Of a DNA stretch of 64,000 nucleotides, positions 1-9,330 are shown piece by piece. The notes below the pieces were generated by a model. It was not told the DNA's origin. It ran no database searches and worked only from the letters and a program-made list of their open reading frames with translations. A program made the position numbers and the translations under genes. The stretch is from Streptomyces endocoffeicus (GTDB taxonomy: Bacteria; Actinomycetota; Actinomycetes; Streptomycetales; Streptomycetaceae), in assembly GCF_016741935.1 (NCBI RefSeq), contig NZ_JAERRG010000036.1, positions 1 to 64,000 of the forward strand. The letters are read 5' to 3'. Position 1 is the stretch's first letter, and every line of letters begins with the position of its first letter.

Positions 1-99
1 GGGTGTTCCCTGTCACGCCAGGGACGTTGCTCCGCCGGCGTCGGCGTCTCGTTACACGCAGGTGGGACTACAGCGAGTGCCGGACCAGGCCGGGCCGGT

Positions 100-243
100 C
101 GGCGGAGCAAGTACGCCGAATCCTTCGACGCGGTCTTCGAAGCTGAGGGCATCGAAACCGTCAGGACCGCCCCGCGGGCCCCGCGGATGAACGCGCACTG
201 CGAGAGAGTCATCGGGAGCCTGCGGCGTGAACTCCTCGATCAC
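100..243 (+). pseudogene. Integrase-type (IS3-like) transposase fragment
   Basis: This open stretch carries the third catalytic block of an rve-type integrase: a segment ending in an invariant-looking PRMNAHCERVIGSLRREL motif, in which the E of CERV is the DDE glutamate. The first two catalytic aspartates are absent, and the frame runs out into the 3' end of the oppositely oriented molybdenum enzyme gene. It is therefore a remnant of an IS whose 5' part lies before the window or has been lost. The overlap with the neighbouring gene's stop suggests that a deletion joined the two. Confidence 0.75.
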
Positions 244-3016
244 GCGCCGGGGCGTGCCCGGCTGGCCCGTCTGCCCGGACCTCGTCAGGCGCGACGGGTG
301 TGCCGCGGGAGGCGGCGATGGCCAGACAGACCCGATCACGCGTCATCGGCATCGTGCCGAGCCGAACCCCGGTGGCGTCCCGCACCGCGTTGGCCAAGGC
401 GGCAGCGACCGGGAGGAAGGGGCTCTCGCTCATCGACTTGGCGCCCAGGGGACCGAGGGCGTCGGCGGTGTCGGCGAAGTACACCTCCGTCCGCGGCACA
501 TCGGCGAACTCCGGGATGTGGTACTCGCGGAAAGTCGCCGTGGTGACGTGGCCCTCCTCGTCCATCACCAACGACTCGTACATGGCCGCGCCCAAGGCCT
601 GCGCAACACCGCCCTCGATCTGTCCACGGCACTGCATCGGATTGACGACCCGGCCGGCGTCGCCCGCTTGGACGCTCTGCAGGATCCTGATCTCACCGGT
701 ACCGGTATGGACCGCGACCCGGAAGCCCTGGACGTTGAAGGCGACCGAACGCGGGGAGCCCTCGCAGGTGCCGGTCGCGCGCAGCTCCCTGCCGGCGGCC
801 TGGGACGCCGCCCCGAGCTCGGCGAGCGGGATTCGCACACCGTCGCAGCACACCTGGTCCTCGTCGAGCTCACCGGCTGACCGCTCGCCGCCCACGTGGT
901 CGGCAGCGGCAGCGATGATGCGCTCACGCAGTGACTCCGCGGCACGGGCGGACGCCAGGCCCGCGACCACCGTCCCGGTCGAGCCGAACCCTCCGGTGTC
1001 GTAGCCGACCTGGTCCGTATTACCCTGCGCAATCAGAATCCGGTCGGGACTCGTGTGGAGCACGCTCGCGGCGAGCTGCTGGTGCACGGTCGTCGTGCCG
1101 GTGCCGAATTCGACGCTGCCAACGGCCAGTTGGTAGCGGCCGTCCGGCAGCAGTCCGATCCGCGCCTCGGCTCGATGCCCGTGGGGCGGACTTGTGATCA
1201 TCATCGCCAGCGCCGTCCCCTGCCCGACGAGCCATTCCTCGCCCGGCGGCGCCTGAACGTCGTTGCCGCGGCGCAATGCCGTGTCGACGAGGGTCAGGCA
1301 CTGGTCGAGGCCGTAGCTGCCGATCTCGACGTCATCCGGCTCGGTGCTGAAGCTCACCATGGCGTCGCCCGGCCGGATCACGTTACGTTCCCGGAAGGCG
1401 ATCGGGTCCATGCCGAGCGCGCGGGCGAGTTCATCCATCGCCGATTCGACGGCGAAGATCGTCTGACTGAGCCCGTACCCGCGGAAAGCGCCGGAGGGCA
1501 TGTGGTTGGTGTACACGGCGTACCCTTCGACCTTCTTGTTCGCACAGCGGTAGACGGCGATCGACTCGTTGCACGCGCGGGACACGGTGCAGGCGTGGTT
1601 GCCGTACGCCCCGGTGTCGGAGACGACCCGCAACTGCACGGCCGTGAGCGTGCCGTCGCGCCGTGCGGCCACCTTGACGCGGACGCTGACCGGATGGCGG
1701 GTGACGGTCGCGGTGAACTCCTCCTCCCGCGTGAACTCCAGCTGCACGGGGCGCCCGGTGCGCAGCGCGGCCAGCGCGACGACGTCCTCGGTGAGCATCT
1801 CCTGCTTGGCCCCGAAGCCGCCGCCGACACGGCCGCACACCACCCGTACCTTCTCCGTGGGCAGGTCGAGGAGGGTGCACAGTGCCTTCCTGGTGAGGAA
1901 CGGCACCTGGCTGCTCGTCCGTACGGTGAGGCAGCCGGACTCGTCCAGCCAGGCGATCGAGGCGTGGGTCTCCAGATGCGCGTGTTGGACACGTTGGGTG
2001 ACGTAGGTGCGCTCGCACATCACATCGGCCTCCGCGAAGGCCGCCTCCACATCGCCGATGTCACCGTGCACCTGATCGGCGATGTTGCGTTTCGCGTGCG
2101 CGATGTACTGCTCGCTCCCCTTGTCGCCGTGGAGCACGGGGGCGCCCGGCGCCATCGCCTCCTCGGGGTCGAACACGCTCGGTAGCAGGTCGTAGGTGAC
2201 GGCCAGCCTGCGGCAGCCCTCCTCCGCGGCTGCCACCGTGTCGGCCACGACGGCCGCGACCCGCTGCCCGGCGAACCGGACGACGTCGTCGAAGAGCCGT
2301 GTGTCGGCGGGATCGCCCTTGGGGTCCTCATGCCGCCCCGTCGAGTACAGCCGTGGCGGTGAGTCCTCGTGGGTGAGCACAGTGTGCACGCCGGGAACGG
2401 CACGCGCGGCGCTCGTGTCGATCGCCGTGATCCGCGCGTGCGCGTGCGGGGAGCGCAACAGCTTCATATGCAGCAGGCCGTCGACGGGGACGTCCAGGGT
2501 GTAACGGACCGTTCCCGTCACTACCTGCCGGCCGGCGGGCGCCGGCAGGTTCCGCCCGAACGGCTCCCCTCCCGGATCCTGCTCCACTCGTACGATCCCG
2601 TGGACGGCGTCCTCGATCGAGCGGTAGCCAGTGCACCGGCAGAAGTTCCCCTTCAGCGCCCTGGGGAGATCCCGCAGCTGGGCGGGGTCGAGTGCGGCCA
2701 CCGTCGTGATCATGCCCGCTGTGCAGAAGCCGCACTGGAAGCCCTGGGCGGACAGGAAGTCGCGCTGGACCGGATGGAGATCCCCGGCGCGGGCGAGTCC
2801 TTCCACCGTGGTCACCCGATGGCCGGCCGCGCGAAACGCGGGATAGAGGCAGCTGTGCACAGGCTGCCCGTCGACGTGCACGGTGCACGTGCCGCAGTCG
2901 CCCGCGTCACAGCCATTCTTCACCCCGAACCAGCCGAGATCCCGCAGGTAGCTCCGCAAACACTGCCCGGGGCGCGCTGGTTCGCTGAAGATCTCGCCGT
3001 TCACCTCGATCTTCAT
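209..3016 (-). CDS. Molybdopterin-dependent hydroxylase, fused [2Fe-2S] and Mo-binding subunit (xanthine dehydrogenase family)
   Basis: This is an enzyme of the xanthine dehydrogenase/aldehyde oxidase family, which hydroxylates a purine, heterocycle or aldehyde. About 935 residues. Residues 1-75 form a plant-type ferredoxin domain with Cys36, Cys41, Cys44 and Cys56. Residues 76-150 are the second [2Fe-2S] domain with CGFC (95-98) and CRC (126-128). The rest is the Ald_Xan_dh_C/Mo-binding region, with the GAKSMSE motif near the end supplying the expected catalytic Glu. I chose the ATG at 3016 rather than the upstream GTG at 3091 because it overlaps the stop of the FAD-subunit gene as ATGA, implying translational coupling. 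The one-chain Fe-S plus Mo layout resembles the MOP aldehyde oxidoreductases, but a separate FAD subunit is present here. The last 25 or so residues run into the adjacent IS fragment, so the native C-terminus seems to have been replaced. The substrate cannot be told. Confidence 0.88.
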   Translation of the reverse strand: MKIEVNGEIFSEPARPGQCLRSYLRDLGWFGVKNGCDAGDCGTCTVHVDGQPVHSCLYPAFRAAGHRVTTVEGLARAGDLHPVQRDFLSAQGFQCGFCTAGMITTVAALDPAQLRDLPRALKGNFCRCTGYRSIEDAVHGIVRVEQDPGGEPFGRNLPAPAGRQVVTGTVRYTLDVPVDGLLHMKLLRSPHAHARITAIDTSAARAVPGVHTVLTHEDSPPRLYSTGRHEDPKGDPADTRLFDDVVRFAGQRVAAVVADTVAAAEEGCRRLAVTYDLLPSVFDPEEAMAPGAPVLHGDKGSEQYIAHAKRNIADQVHGDIGDVEAAFAEADVMCERTYVTQRVQHAHLETHASIAWLDESGCLTVRTSSQVPFLTRKALCTLLDLPTEKVRVVCGRVGGGFGAKQEMLTEDVVALAALRTGRPVQLEFTREEEFTATVTRHPVSVRVKVAARRDGTLTAVQLRVVSDTGAYGNHACTVSRACNESIAVYRCANKKVEGYAVYTNHMPSGAFRGYGLSQTIFAVESAMDELARALGMDPIAFRERNVIRPGDAMVSFSTEPDDVEIGSYGLDQCLTLVDTALRRGNDVQAPPGEEWLVGQGTALAMMITSPPHGHRAEARIGLLPDGRYQLAVGSVEFGTGTTTVHQQLAASVLHTSPDRILIAQGNTDQVGYDTGGFGSTGTVVAGLASARAAESLRERIIAAAADHVGGERSAGELDEDQVCCDGVRIPLAELGAASQAAGRELRATGTCEGSPRSVAFNVQGFRVAVHTGTGEIRILQSVQAGDAGRVVNPMQCRGQIEGGVAQALGAAMYESLVMDEEGHVTTATFREYHIPEFADVPRTEVYFADTADALGPLGAKSMSESPFLPVAAALANAVRDATGVRLGTMPMTRDRVCLAIAASRGTPVAPDEVRADGPAGHAPARDRGVHAAGSR

Positions 3017-3849
3017 CGGCCTCGCCCACCGAGTGATGACAGTTCTGACCGAATCTCCTCGGCGAACCGGAGAGTCATATGGCGCCGCCACGCCGGTGCT
3101 CCGTGCACGTCGCGGTGGTAGAGCTCCGGCGGGATCGCCTGCTCGAGGGCGGCGTGAAGCTCGCCCGGCCCGGGTACCCCGCGGAAAGCCAGCCGGACCG
3201 GACGTACGGTCGATGCGGTCACTGTCAGCACGAACGCACCGTCGTCGGGTGACCGCCTGCCGATGACCAGTGCGGCGGACCGGCCCTGCGGGGCCGGCGA
3301 GATCCGGCGGAAAGCCGTGTGGCAGCGCAGCGCGGACGCCGGCAAGGTGATCGAGCGCAGCAGCTCACCGGGTCTGAGTACGTTGCGCCGCGGACCAGTG
3401 ACGAAGTCGGTGGCCATGACCTGCCGGTCGCCGCCTTCGCGGGTCCAGATGGTGCAGACGCCGTCGAGAGACGCCATGAGCGAGATCATCGAGCCGGCAG
3501 GCAGTGCCAGGCAGAGGTTGCCGCCCACGGTCGCCTCGTTCCAGACCTTGAACGAAGACAGCAGCGCCTGACGGCACTGGTCCAGGAGCGAGGTCGCAGT
3601 CCACTCCGCGGGCGTCGGGATTTCGACGAGTCGCGCCAGCGTGCACGTCGCGGCGATCTCCAGCCCATCGGCGTCGGTCTTGAACGGTGCCCAGCCGAAA
3701 CCTCTCACGTCGATGAGGCGGCGCAATTCCGGTTGCGGCTCGGAGAACAGCCACGTGCCGCCGGCAAGCCAGGCGTCACCCGCCTGCCACACCGACTGCT
3801 CGGCACGGCTAGGCGCCTCGACGACCGTCTCGATGGTGTTCAGATCCAT
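3013..3849 (-). CDS. FAD-binding subunit of molybdenum hydroxylase
   Basis: This is the medium subunit of a xanthine dehydrogenase-type enzyme, passing electrons from the Fe-S clusters to NAD or another acceptor through FAD. About 278 residues. The N-terminal half is an FAD_binding_5 domain with the LAGGTWL flavin-binding loop (around residue 30) and the TVGGNLCLALPAGS motif (around residue 106). The C-terminal part matches the CO_deh_flav_C fold. I chose the start at the ATG giving MDLNTIETV; the longer frame to 3915 adds residues that do not look like this family. The gene comes first in a two-gene operon and overlaps the next one by four bases. Family is clear; the substrate is unknown. 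Confidence 0.88.
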   Translation of the reverse strand: MDLNTIETVVEAPSRAEQSVWQAGDAWLAGGTWLFSEPQPELRRLIDVRGFGWAPFKTDADGLEIAATCTLARLVEIPTPAEWTATSLLDQCRQALLSSFKVWNEATVGGNLCLALPAGSMISLMASLDGVCTIWTREGGDRQVMATDFVTGPRRNVLRPGELLRSITLPASALRCHTAFRRISPAPQGRSAALVIGRRSPDDGAFVLTVTASTVRPVRLAFRGVPGPGELHAALEQAIPPELYHRDVHGAPAWRRHMTLRFAEEIRSELSSLGGRGR

Positions 3850-4142
3850 TCGGAACCCTGAGCGCGGGGGAAGGGTGTCAGTACGGATGCCGTCGAGCCT
3901 GTCCGTCCACGCCACCCCAACGTGAGGTGCGTCTGCTCGACGGTGATGCTCCGCGCGCTGCGGACTTTCCGAAAGTCCTCATGCTGACGGCATCACCGAA
4001 TTCGTTGTCCTCGGTGCCATTCTAGTCGCAGCTGGAGTAGAGGGCGTCGATCCGCGACCAGTAGCGGGCGCGTATGCACATCGGGCAAAATACGCCGCTG
4101 GTGCGGACCGCGAATCCCTCGTGAGTACGCTCCGTCCGCGCC
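3850..4142. other. Intergenic stretch without a supported gene
   Basis: No reading frame here has recognisable protein content. The left part is presumably the promoter region of the molybdenum hydroxylase pair. The right part is the badly scrambled middle of the IS1182-like remnant that follows. Confidence 0.5.
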
Positions 4143-4340
4143 GAGCAGACCACCGACCGGTGACAGGCCGAGTACGCCCTGCGCGTCGGCGTGGAAGGCG
4201 CGATCAACCAGGTCCTCGATGCCACGGGCCTGCGCCGGACCCGCTACCGCGGCCTGTCGAAGGTCACCCTCCGGCACGCCTGCTCCGCGACCGCGATCGC
4301 ACGCGCTTCCGCGGGGAAGCCGCGTATCGAGCTGCGCAAA
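4143..4340 (+). pseudogene. IS1182-family transposase C-terminal remnant
   Basis: The translated stretch contains the diagnostic C-terminal block of IS1182 transposases: YALRVGVEGAINQ followed by TGLRRTRYRGLSK. A TGA stop at 4161-4163 sits where the family normally has Trp (the EQTTDRWQ-type stretch), and no intact N-terminal catalytic region is visible upstream. It is a dead fragment. Confidence 0.75.
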
Positions 4341-4418
4341 CACAGCACCTCAGGCAGGTTGCCGCCAAGCGCGGCCCACGCCTGTCCGGGCAAGATCAAC
4401 CGGATGCGCCAACCAGCG

Positions 4419-6560
4419 TTACGGACACGATGGCTCTGCCGCCACCTCGAACCACACCGTTTTTCCCCGGCCGCTGGGCGAATTGCCCCAGCGGTCTGCC
4501 AGCGCATCCACGATGAGCAACCCGCGGCCGCTCTCCGCGGGATCGCCGTCCCGCAGGGGCGAGGTGTCCGGCCGCGCCGGGTGCACGTCACTGTCCCGCA
4601 CCTCGACACGCACACAGTCCGAGTATCCGCGCACACACACATGCACGTCGGTGGCGGCATGAATCAGCGCATTGGTGACCATCTCGGATACCAGTAGCTC
4701 CATCTTTTCGGCTACATGGCCCATCTCCCACTCATGCAGCCAGCCATGGACGGCAGAACGAGCGCGATGAGCACCTCGCAAATCATTCTGCGTGATTTCA
4801 AGCTGACGAATGCGCGCATGCGCAGGAGGACCCTCAAATTGCAGCAGCAGCAGCGCCGCATCATCGGTCATGCGATTGCTGCGGCGGCGGATCAGCTCGT
4901 CTGCCAGAGTTTCCAACTCATCAGCACCGGAGGATTTAATAGCGGCCTCCATGATGTCCGACTGGGTTTCCTCTTGACTGATCACTCCATCGGTGTGGAG
5001 GGCCAGCAGTGTGCCCGGCTCCAAAATGGCCTCGGTCACCAGATATGAGCTATCGGGATCGACTCCCAGTGGTACACCTATGTCCAGGCCGGAATTGGAA
5101 TTCCAATAGCAACCCGCGGGATTACGGATTATGGGCGGTTGATGTCCGGCGGTTGCGAGCTGAGCGACGCCGGTATCCAAGTCGATTTGCATGCATGCGC
5201 ATGTGCACATCAAATGACTGCTCTCCCAGAGAAAGCGGTTTATCCGCCCCAGGATGGTGCCGGGGTGGTGGCCCTCGGTGGCGTAGGCTCGCACGGCCGC
5301 CCGGAGCTGGCCCATCACCACAGCCGCCTGAATGTCGTGCCCCTGGACGTCACCGACCAGCGCGGTGACGCTGTGCTGATCAGGCAGTGTCACCAGGTCA
5401 TACCAGTCGCCGCCCAGGTCGATCCCGCCGGTCGGCACGTATCTGGACGTGCTGCGGATGCCTGCACACTGCGGCAGCACCCGCGGCAAGAGGGTCCTCT
5501 GAAGCTGCTGTGCGAGGGCGTGTCGGGCGCCGTCCGCCGCCGTGCGTTCCAGTGCCTGTCCCAGCAGCGTGGCCAGCGCGGATGGAGCGGTCTTCGAGAT
5601 GCCTGGCTGCTCGCTGCCGATCGAGCAGGTGCCCACCACGACCCCGCTTCCCCCTAGGAGCGGCAGCACCACCCAGGCGTAATCGTCACGGTCCCCTGTC
5701 CCCACCCGGCCGCGTGTCGGTGCCGCTCCCGGTGCATAGGTCAGTTGCCGCCTGTGCGCCACCGCCCTCGCCTCGGGCGTTGAAGCACTGATGAGCAATT
5801 GCCCTTCCAGCTCCCGCAGGAACAAGTGCGAGCAACCCTCGGCGGCGGCAATGACGAGCCGGTCACCCTTTACCTGGGTCACCGCCATCGCGTCCGCGTC
5901 CACCGCGGACATCACCCGCGCGCAGGCCAACGCGGCAGCTTCCCGGCCGTCCGACACGTGGTTGAGCTGCACGGCGAGCCGATGCAGGTGATAGACGAGC
6001 GGCGCGTTGTCAATGGCCGCTGCTCCTTGGCCCTCAGCCAGCCCGGACTCCGCAGCGTGTACCCGCGGCACGGCCGGAGGAGTCATGGGCACCCGCTGGG
6101 CAGCCAGCTGCTCCAGCTCGCGCCCCAGCCTGCCGGACACCTCCGCGAGCTGCCGCCTCTCTTCTGCTGTCGGCTCCCTGGGGCCATTGATCCAAAACGC
6201 GGTCATCACCCCTACCCCGCCGACGGGGGCCGAAAATGCGGTAAAAGGAAACGGCATGGAAATCGCCTCCTCGGGATGCTCTCCCAGGAAATCGATCGAA
6301 TGCGCCGTCGCCGTGTCACCGGACCGATAGGCGGCCGCCGTCGCATATACCGGATCATCTGCCGGTATATGCTCGATAGGTCCCACTCCGAGGGAGCTAA
6401 CCACCACTGCCGTGGCTATCAGCATCAATTTCGGTGGTTCCGGGCGCACAAGATACACCGTCGCCGCCGAAGCTCTCAGCGCATGTACGACATCCTGTGC
6501 CGCGGTGGCGAGCAGCCTATCCCGTACATCCACACCCACAGGTGTCTCCAGGGAACCCAT
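4419..6560 (-). CDS. GAF-GAF-SpoIIE phosphatase with C-terminal anti-sigma-type ATPase domain
   Basis: This is a 713-residue multidomain regulator typical of Streptomyces. Two GAF-like sensor domains (about 10-155 and 190-335) are followed by a PP2C/SpoIIE serine phosphatase domain (about 355-560). That domain carries the metal-binding motifs GGDWYD, GDVQGHD and TDDAALLLL. A C-terminal HATPase_c_2 domain (about 575-705) has an N-box (LLVSEMVTNALIHA) and a GRGLLIVDALADRWG glycine motif. The family acts in sigma-factor partner switching: the phosphatase dephosphorylates an anti-sigma antagonist and the ATPase domain can phosphorylate it. No antagonist gene lies next to it. The start ATG gives MGSLETPV with the first GAF beginning soon after. 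The signal sensed and the target sigma factor are unknown. Confidence 0.88.
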   Translation of the reverse strand: MGSLETPVGVDVRDRLLATAAQDVVHALRASAATVYLVRPEPPKLMLIATAVVVSSLGVGPIEHIPADDPVYATAAAYRSGDTATAHSIDFLGEHPEEAISMPFPFTAFSAPVGGVGVMTAFWINGPREPTAEERRQLAEVSGRLGRELEQLAAQRVPMTPPAVPRVHAAESGLAEGQGAAAIDNAPLVYHLHRLAVQLNHVSDGREAAALACARVMSAVDADAMAVTQVKGDRLVIAAAEGCSHLFLRELEGQLLISASTPEARAVAHRRQLTYAPGAAPTRGRVGTGDRDDYAWVVLPLLGGSGVVVGTCSIGSEQPGISKTAPSALATLLGQALERTAADGARHALAQQLQRTLLPRVLPQCAGIRSTSRYVPTGGIDLGGDWYDLVTLPDQHSVTALVGDVQGHDIQAAVVMGQLRAAVRAYATEGHHPGTILGRINRFLWESSHLMCTCACMQIDLDTGVAQLATAGHQPPIIRNPAGCYWNSNSGLDIGVPLGVDPDSSYLVTEAILEPGTLLALHTDGVISQEETQSDIMEAAIKSSGADELETLADELIRRRSNRMTDDAALLLLQFEGPPAHARIRQLEITQNDLRGAHRARSAVHGWLHEWEMGHVAEKMELLVSEMVTNALIHAATDVHVCVRGYSDCVRVEVRDSDVHPARPDTSPLRDGDPAESGRGLLIVDALADRWGNSPSGRGKTVWFEVAAEPSCP

Positions 6561-6869
6561 GAGTCCTCCCAGTCAAAGCCCGCTTCACCACAAACAGTAC
6601 GCCCACATCACGTCCTGGTTCTCGGCCTCAAGTTTCCCGCTGATCTGGACAGCCTTACTGGGACGGATGAGTCCCGGAGGAAGCTGTCCAGGTAGTGAGT
6701 AGCAACAACAACATGAAGGTTCCGGGCGGTGATACCGGTCTGGGACAAGCCCTTCAGGAGGGGACGGCGGCCGAGGCCGAGCAGGCCCTGCGTGCCCCGG
6801 ATATCGACCATCTGAGCACCGGCCACCGCCCGGGCTTCGGGTACACCGACGTGTACAAGGCCACTGGCC

Positions 6870-6944
6870 GACACGGTCTTCCCTGCGGCGCTGATTCGTG
6901 CTGTTCTCTTCATCGACCACAGCACCCGCCGCGTGCCCATTCCA
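6870..6944 (+). pseudogene. Scrap of integrase-type transposase
   Basis: About 25 codons read DTVFPAALIRAVLFIDHS and onward through TRRV, the block around and just after the first catalytic Asp in integrase-type transposases. The same block occurs at 35205-35280 and in the copies at 45.9 and 60.9 kb. Both sides are unrelated, so only this piece survives. Confidence 0.6.
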
Positions 6945-7014
6945 GGGACCACACTCGCCTCAGTCGACGCGATCGACTCGGCGGCCTTGTCCACGAATAC
7001 TCGCAGGTCGCATA

Positions 7015-7041
7015 GGGTGACACAGGTTCCGGCACCCACAG
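7015..7041 (-). repeat. IS terminal sequence, copy 1
   Basis: On the minus strand this 27-base sequence begins CTGTGGGTGCCGGAACC and ends GTGTCACCC. Similar copies lie at 21419-21445 (same orientation) and 34544-34570 (opposite orientation). At 34544 it sits at the left edge of an element about 70 bases before a transposase start, so it is probably an IS end. Similarity to the 34.5-kb copy continues for a few tens of bases beyond the 27-mer. Confidence 0.55.
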
Positions 7042-7144
7042 GGTCGCTGACATTGTCAGACGACTGGCCGGACGACGTAGGGGCCAGGTGCCAGCGGGTG
7101 AACGCAGGTACTCAGGAGGACCACGACTCGGCATACATCCCCGC

Positions 7145-7249
7145 ATGAAGAGCTGGAAGATCCTCCGCAACTGCCGCCTGAAAGGCGACGGCGTCCACCA
7201 CGCCATGCTCGGCATCGCCCGCTCGCACAACCTCACCCATGCCGGGTAA
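7145..7249 (+). pseudogene. IS5-family transposase C-terminal fragment
   Basis: Thirty-four codons, MKSWKILRNCRLKGDGV through HNLTHAG and a stop, match the extreme C-terminus of IS5-type (DDE_Tnp_4) transposases. No catalytic part is present. Confidence 0.65.
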
Positions 7250-7302
7250 CCGGAAAACCCGCAGGTCATCCAGCATGCTAGTGATCATTTACTGGACAGC
7301 GC

Positions 7303-7809
7303 TCACTCGCCGACGGCTCCGTCGATCGCCTCGCGCAGTAGGTCGGCGTGGCCGTTGTGCCGCGCGTACTCCTCGATCATGTGGGTGAGGACGTAGCGAA
7401 GCGAGATGGTCACGCCGCCGCAGTTGACGGTGTCGTCAAGGGAAGCGAAGGAAGAAGCGACTGCGCGGGCACGGGCGCACTCCTCGTGCCAGGCTCCGAA
7501 CGCCTCATCCACGTCGGCGTCCTCGACGTGGAACTCGGCGGACGTGCCGTCGACCTCGCCAGGCCAAAGCGACCTGATGTCCTCGGCGTTCAGGGCGAAG
7601 CGGAACCAGCTTCGCTCGATGGAGGCCGCGTGGCGTACCAGGCCCAAAAGTGTGAGCCCTGAGGTCGGGATCGCCTTCTGTTTCAGCTGCTCGCCGGTCA
7701 GCCCCTGGCACTTCATGGCCAGGGTGGCCCGCTGGTAGTCGAGGAACGAGGTGAGCGACGCACGGTCGTCGGCCACCTTCGAGGGGGGTATGCGCTGGTC
7801 ATCGTTCAC
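7303..7809 (-). CDS. DinB-family protein (DUF664), putative mycothiol-dependent enzyme
   Basis: A 168-residue four-helix-bundle protein of the DinB/YfiT group. In actinomycetes several members bind a metal and use mycothiol in detoxification. Visible are the LLGLVRHAASIERSWF stretch with the first metal His and the C-terminal LTHMIEEYARHNGHADLLRE motif with two more. I took the GTG at 7809 (VNDDQRIPP) as start because family members begin with a short acidic segment before the IPP motif. The frame can be extended to 7965 but that part is not protein-like. It stands alone between IS debris and the Old Yellow Enzyme gene. The substrate is unknown. Confidence 0.83.
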   Translation of the reverse strand: MNDDQRIPPSKVADDRASLTSFLDYQRATLAMKCQGLTGEQLKQKAIPTSGLTLLGLVRHAASIERSWFRFALNAEDIRSLWPGEVDGTSAEFHVEDADVDEAFGAWHEECARARAVASSFASLDDTVNCGGVTISLRYVLTHMIEEYARHNGHADLLREAIDGAVGE

Positions 7810-7990
7810 CAAACGATGATGGCAAGGACCCCCTCCCGCGAGCCACCCCTGAGCGAGTAGAGAGCTGGGACAGCGAGGCTCGACCCCCGCGCGCGGCCGA
7901 CCGGTCCGCAAGGTTGAGCCTGCGGCGTTCGCGCGGCTGATGCGACTGCCGGCACCGGTGACCACGCGATCGCGCTGCGCAGGACAGCGG

Positions 7991-9088
7991 TCACGAGAGG
8001 ACTTCCCCCAGGCAGGGATAGTCGGTGTAGCCGCGGTGGTCGCCGCGGTAGAACGTGGTCTCGTCGGCTTCGGCGAGCGGCGCGCCGAGGCGGAGGCGGT
8101 GCACGAGGTCGGGGTTGGAGATGAACAGCGTCCCGAACGAGAGGATGTCCGCCAGCCCGTCGTCGACCAGGCGCAGTTGCCGGGGGCCGGCGGGCCAGTC
8201 GTGGTGGGTCTCGTGCGGATTGAGCATGAACACTCCTGCCCAGTGCTCCCGCAGTTTCACCGTGAGGTCGCGGTGGCCCGGAAACTCGAATACGTGCAGG
8301 TAGGCCAGGTCGCGTGGCAGACCGTTGACCAGGGTCAGGTAGAGCTCATGCAGGTCCGGCTCGTCGAGGCCGAACGCGGTGCAGCCAGGGGAGATCCGCA
8401 GTGCGAGCCGCTCGGATCCGATGCGCGCGGCGACGGCATCAACGAGGTCGAGCGGGAACCGGACGCGCCCGGCGACGCTGCCGCCGTAGCGGTCGGTGCG
8501 GCGGTTGGCGTTGCCGGAGAGGAACTGCTGAATGAGGTAACCGTAGGCTCCATGCAGTTCGACACCGTCGAACCCGGCGTCGATCGCGTTCGTGGCCGCA
8601 TCGGCGAAGTCGGCGATGGTATCCGCGATGCCCTGCATGGTCAGGACTTGCGGTATCGGATACGGCTTGCGCACGGCCGGTTCGCCGCCGTGGACGCGCA
8701 CGACGCCTTCGGCGGCACACGCGGACGGCGCGAGCGGGTGCAGCCCGCCGCCGAGGAGTTCGGGGTGGCTGTTACGGCCGGCGTGCATGAGCTGCATGTA
8801 GATCCGGCCGCCCGCCTCGTGCACGGCGTCGGTGACCGGGCGCCAGGACGCGACCTGCGCCGTGTCGTGCAGGCCGGGGGTGTCGGTGTAGCCCTGGCCG
8901 ACCCGACTGGGTTGGGCGGCTTCGGCGACGATCAGCCCGGCGGTCGCGCGCTGCCGGTAGTACTCGGCCATGAGCGGGGTCGCTGACAGGCCGTCGCCGT
9001 AGGCGCGGCGGCGGGTCAGCGGGGCCATGGCGACGCGGTTGGGCAGGGTAAGCGGTCCGATGGTGATCGGGTCGAATGCGTTGGGCAT
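7991..9088 (-). CDS. Old Yellow Enzyme family alkene reductase (NADH:flavin oxidoreductase)
   Basis: A 365-residue FMN-dependent TIM-barrel enzyme of the OYE family, which reduces activated C=C bonds in enones, nitro-alkenes or similar electrophiles with NAD(P)H. Visible are the N-terminal PLTLPNRVAMAPLTRRRA flavin-site segment, the QLMHAGR motif, the GFDGVELHGAYGYLIQQFL stretch, NRRTDRYGG, and a late DILSFGTLFISNPDLV phosphate-binding region. The ATG at 9088 is preceded by a GAGAGG ribosome site; the longer frame to 9295 lacks family similarity. It is monocistronic, with IS630 remains upstream. The physiological substrate is unknown, but electrophile detoxification is usual for the family. 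Confidence 0.92.
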   Translation of the reverse strand: MPNAFDPITIGPLTLPNRVAMAPLTRRRAYGDGLSATPLMAEYYRQRATAGLIVAEAAQPSRVGQGYTDTPGLHDTAQVASWRPVTDAVHEAGGRIYMQLMHAGRNSHPELLGGGLHPLAPSACAAEGVVRVHGGEPAVRKPYPIPQVLTMQGIADTIADFADAATNAIDAGFDGVELHGAYGYLIQQFLSGNANRRTDRYGGSVAGRVRFPLDLVDAVAARIGSERLALRISPGCTAFGLDEPDLHELYLTLVNGLPRDLAYLHVFEFPGHRDLTVKLREHWAGVFMLNPHETHHDWPAGPRQLRLVDDGLADILSFGTLFISNPDLVHRLRLGAPLAEADETTFYRGDHRGYTDYPCLGEVLS

Positions 9089-9330
9089 CGGGAATTCCCT
9101 CTCGGAGCGATGTATTTTCGTGCCCCGCCACAATCCCCTCGCGCTGAGCCCCGCGGCAGGAACACCGTCCCAGTGGGCGCTATGCGACACGAAGGGCCTC
9201 GTACGCGGCGCTATCCGACGATCGGAGACGCCCCCTTGACCACCCCGCATACTCGGCGCGGTCTCCACCGACAGCAGCCCGGGCAATGCCGCCACCGGGC
9301 CCGGTATGCGTGAAGGATGCCGCCGAGGCG

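Larger units (their letters stand above)
6561..7302. other. IS graveyard: integrase scrap, IS end and IS5 tail
   Basis: The stretch holds no intact gene. Within it are an integrase scrap (6870-6944), a solo IS end (7015-7041) and the tail of an IS5 transposase (7145-7249), each listed separately. I see nothing recognisable in 6600-6869. Confidence 0.6.

Noticed and set aside
1055..2185. Long plus-strand frame opposite the molybdenum hydroxylase
   Set aside because: It is an antisense shadow of a high-GC gene; its product is rich in Gly, Arg and Asp without any motif, while the minus-strand product has all cofactor motifs.
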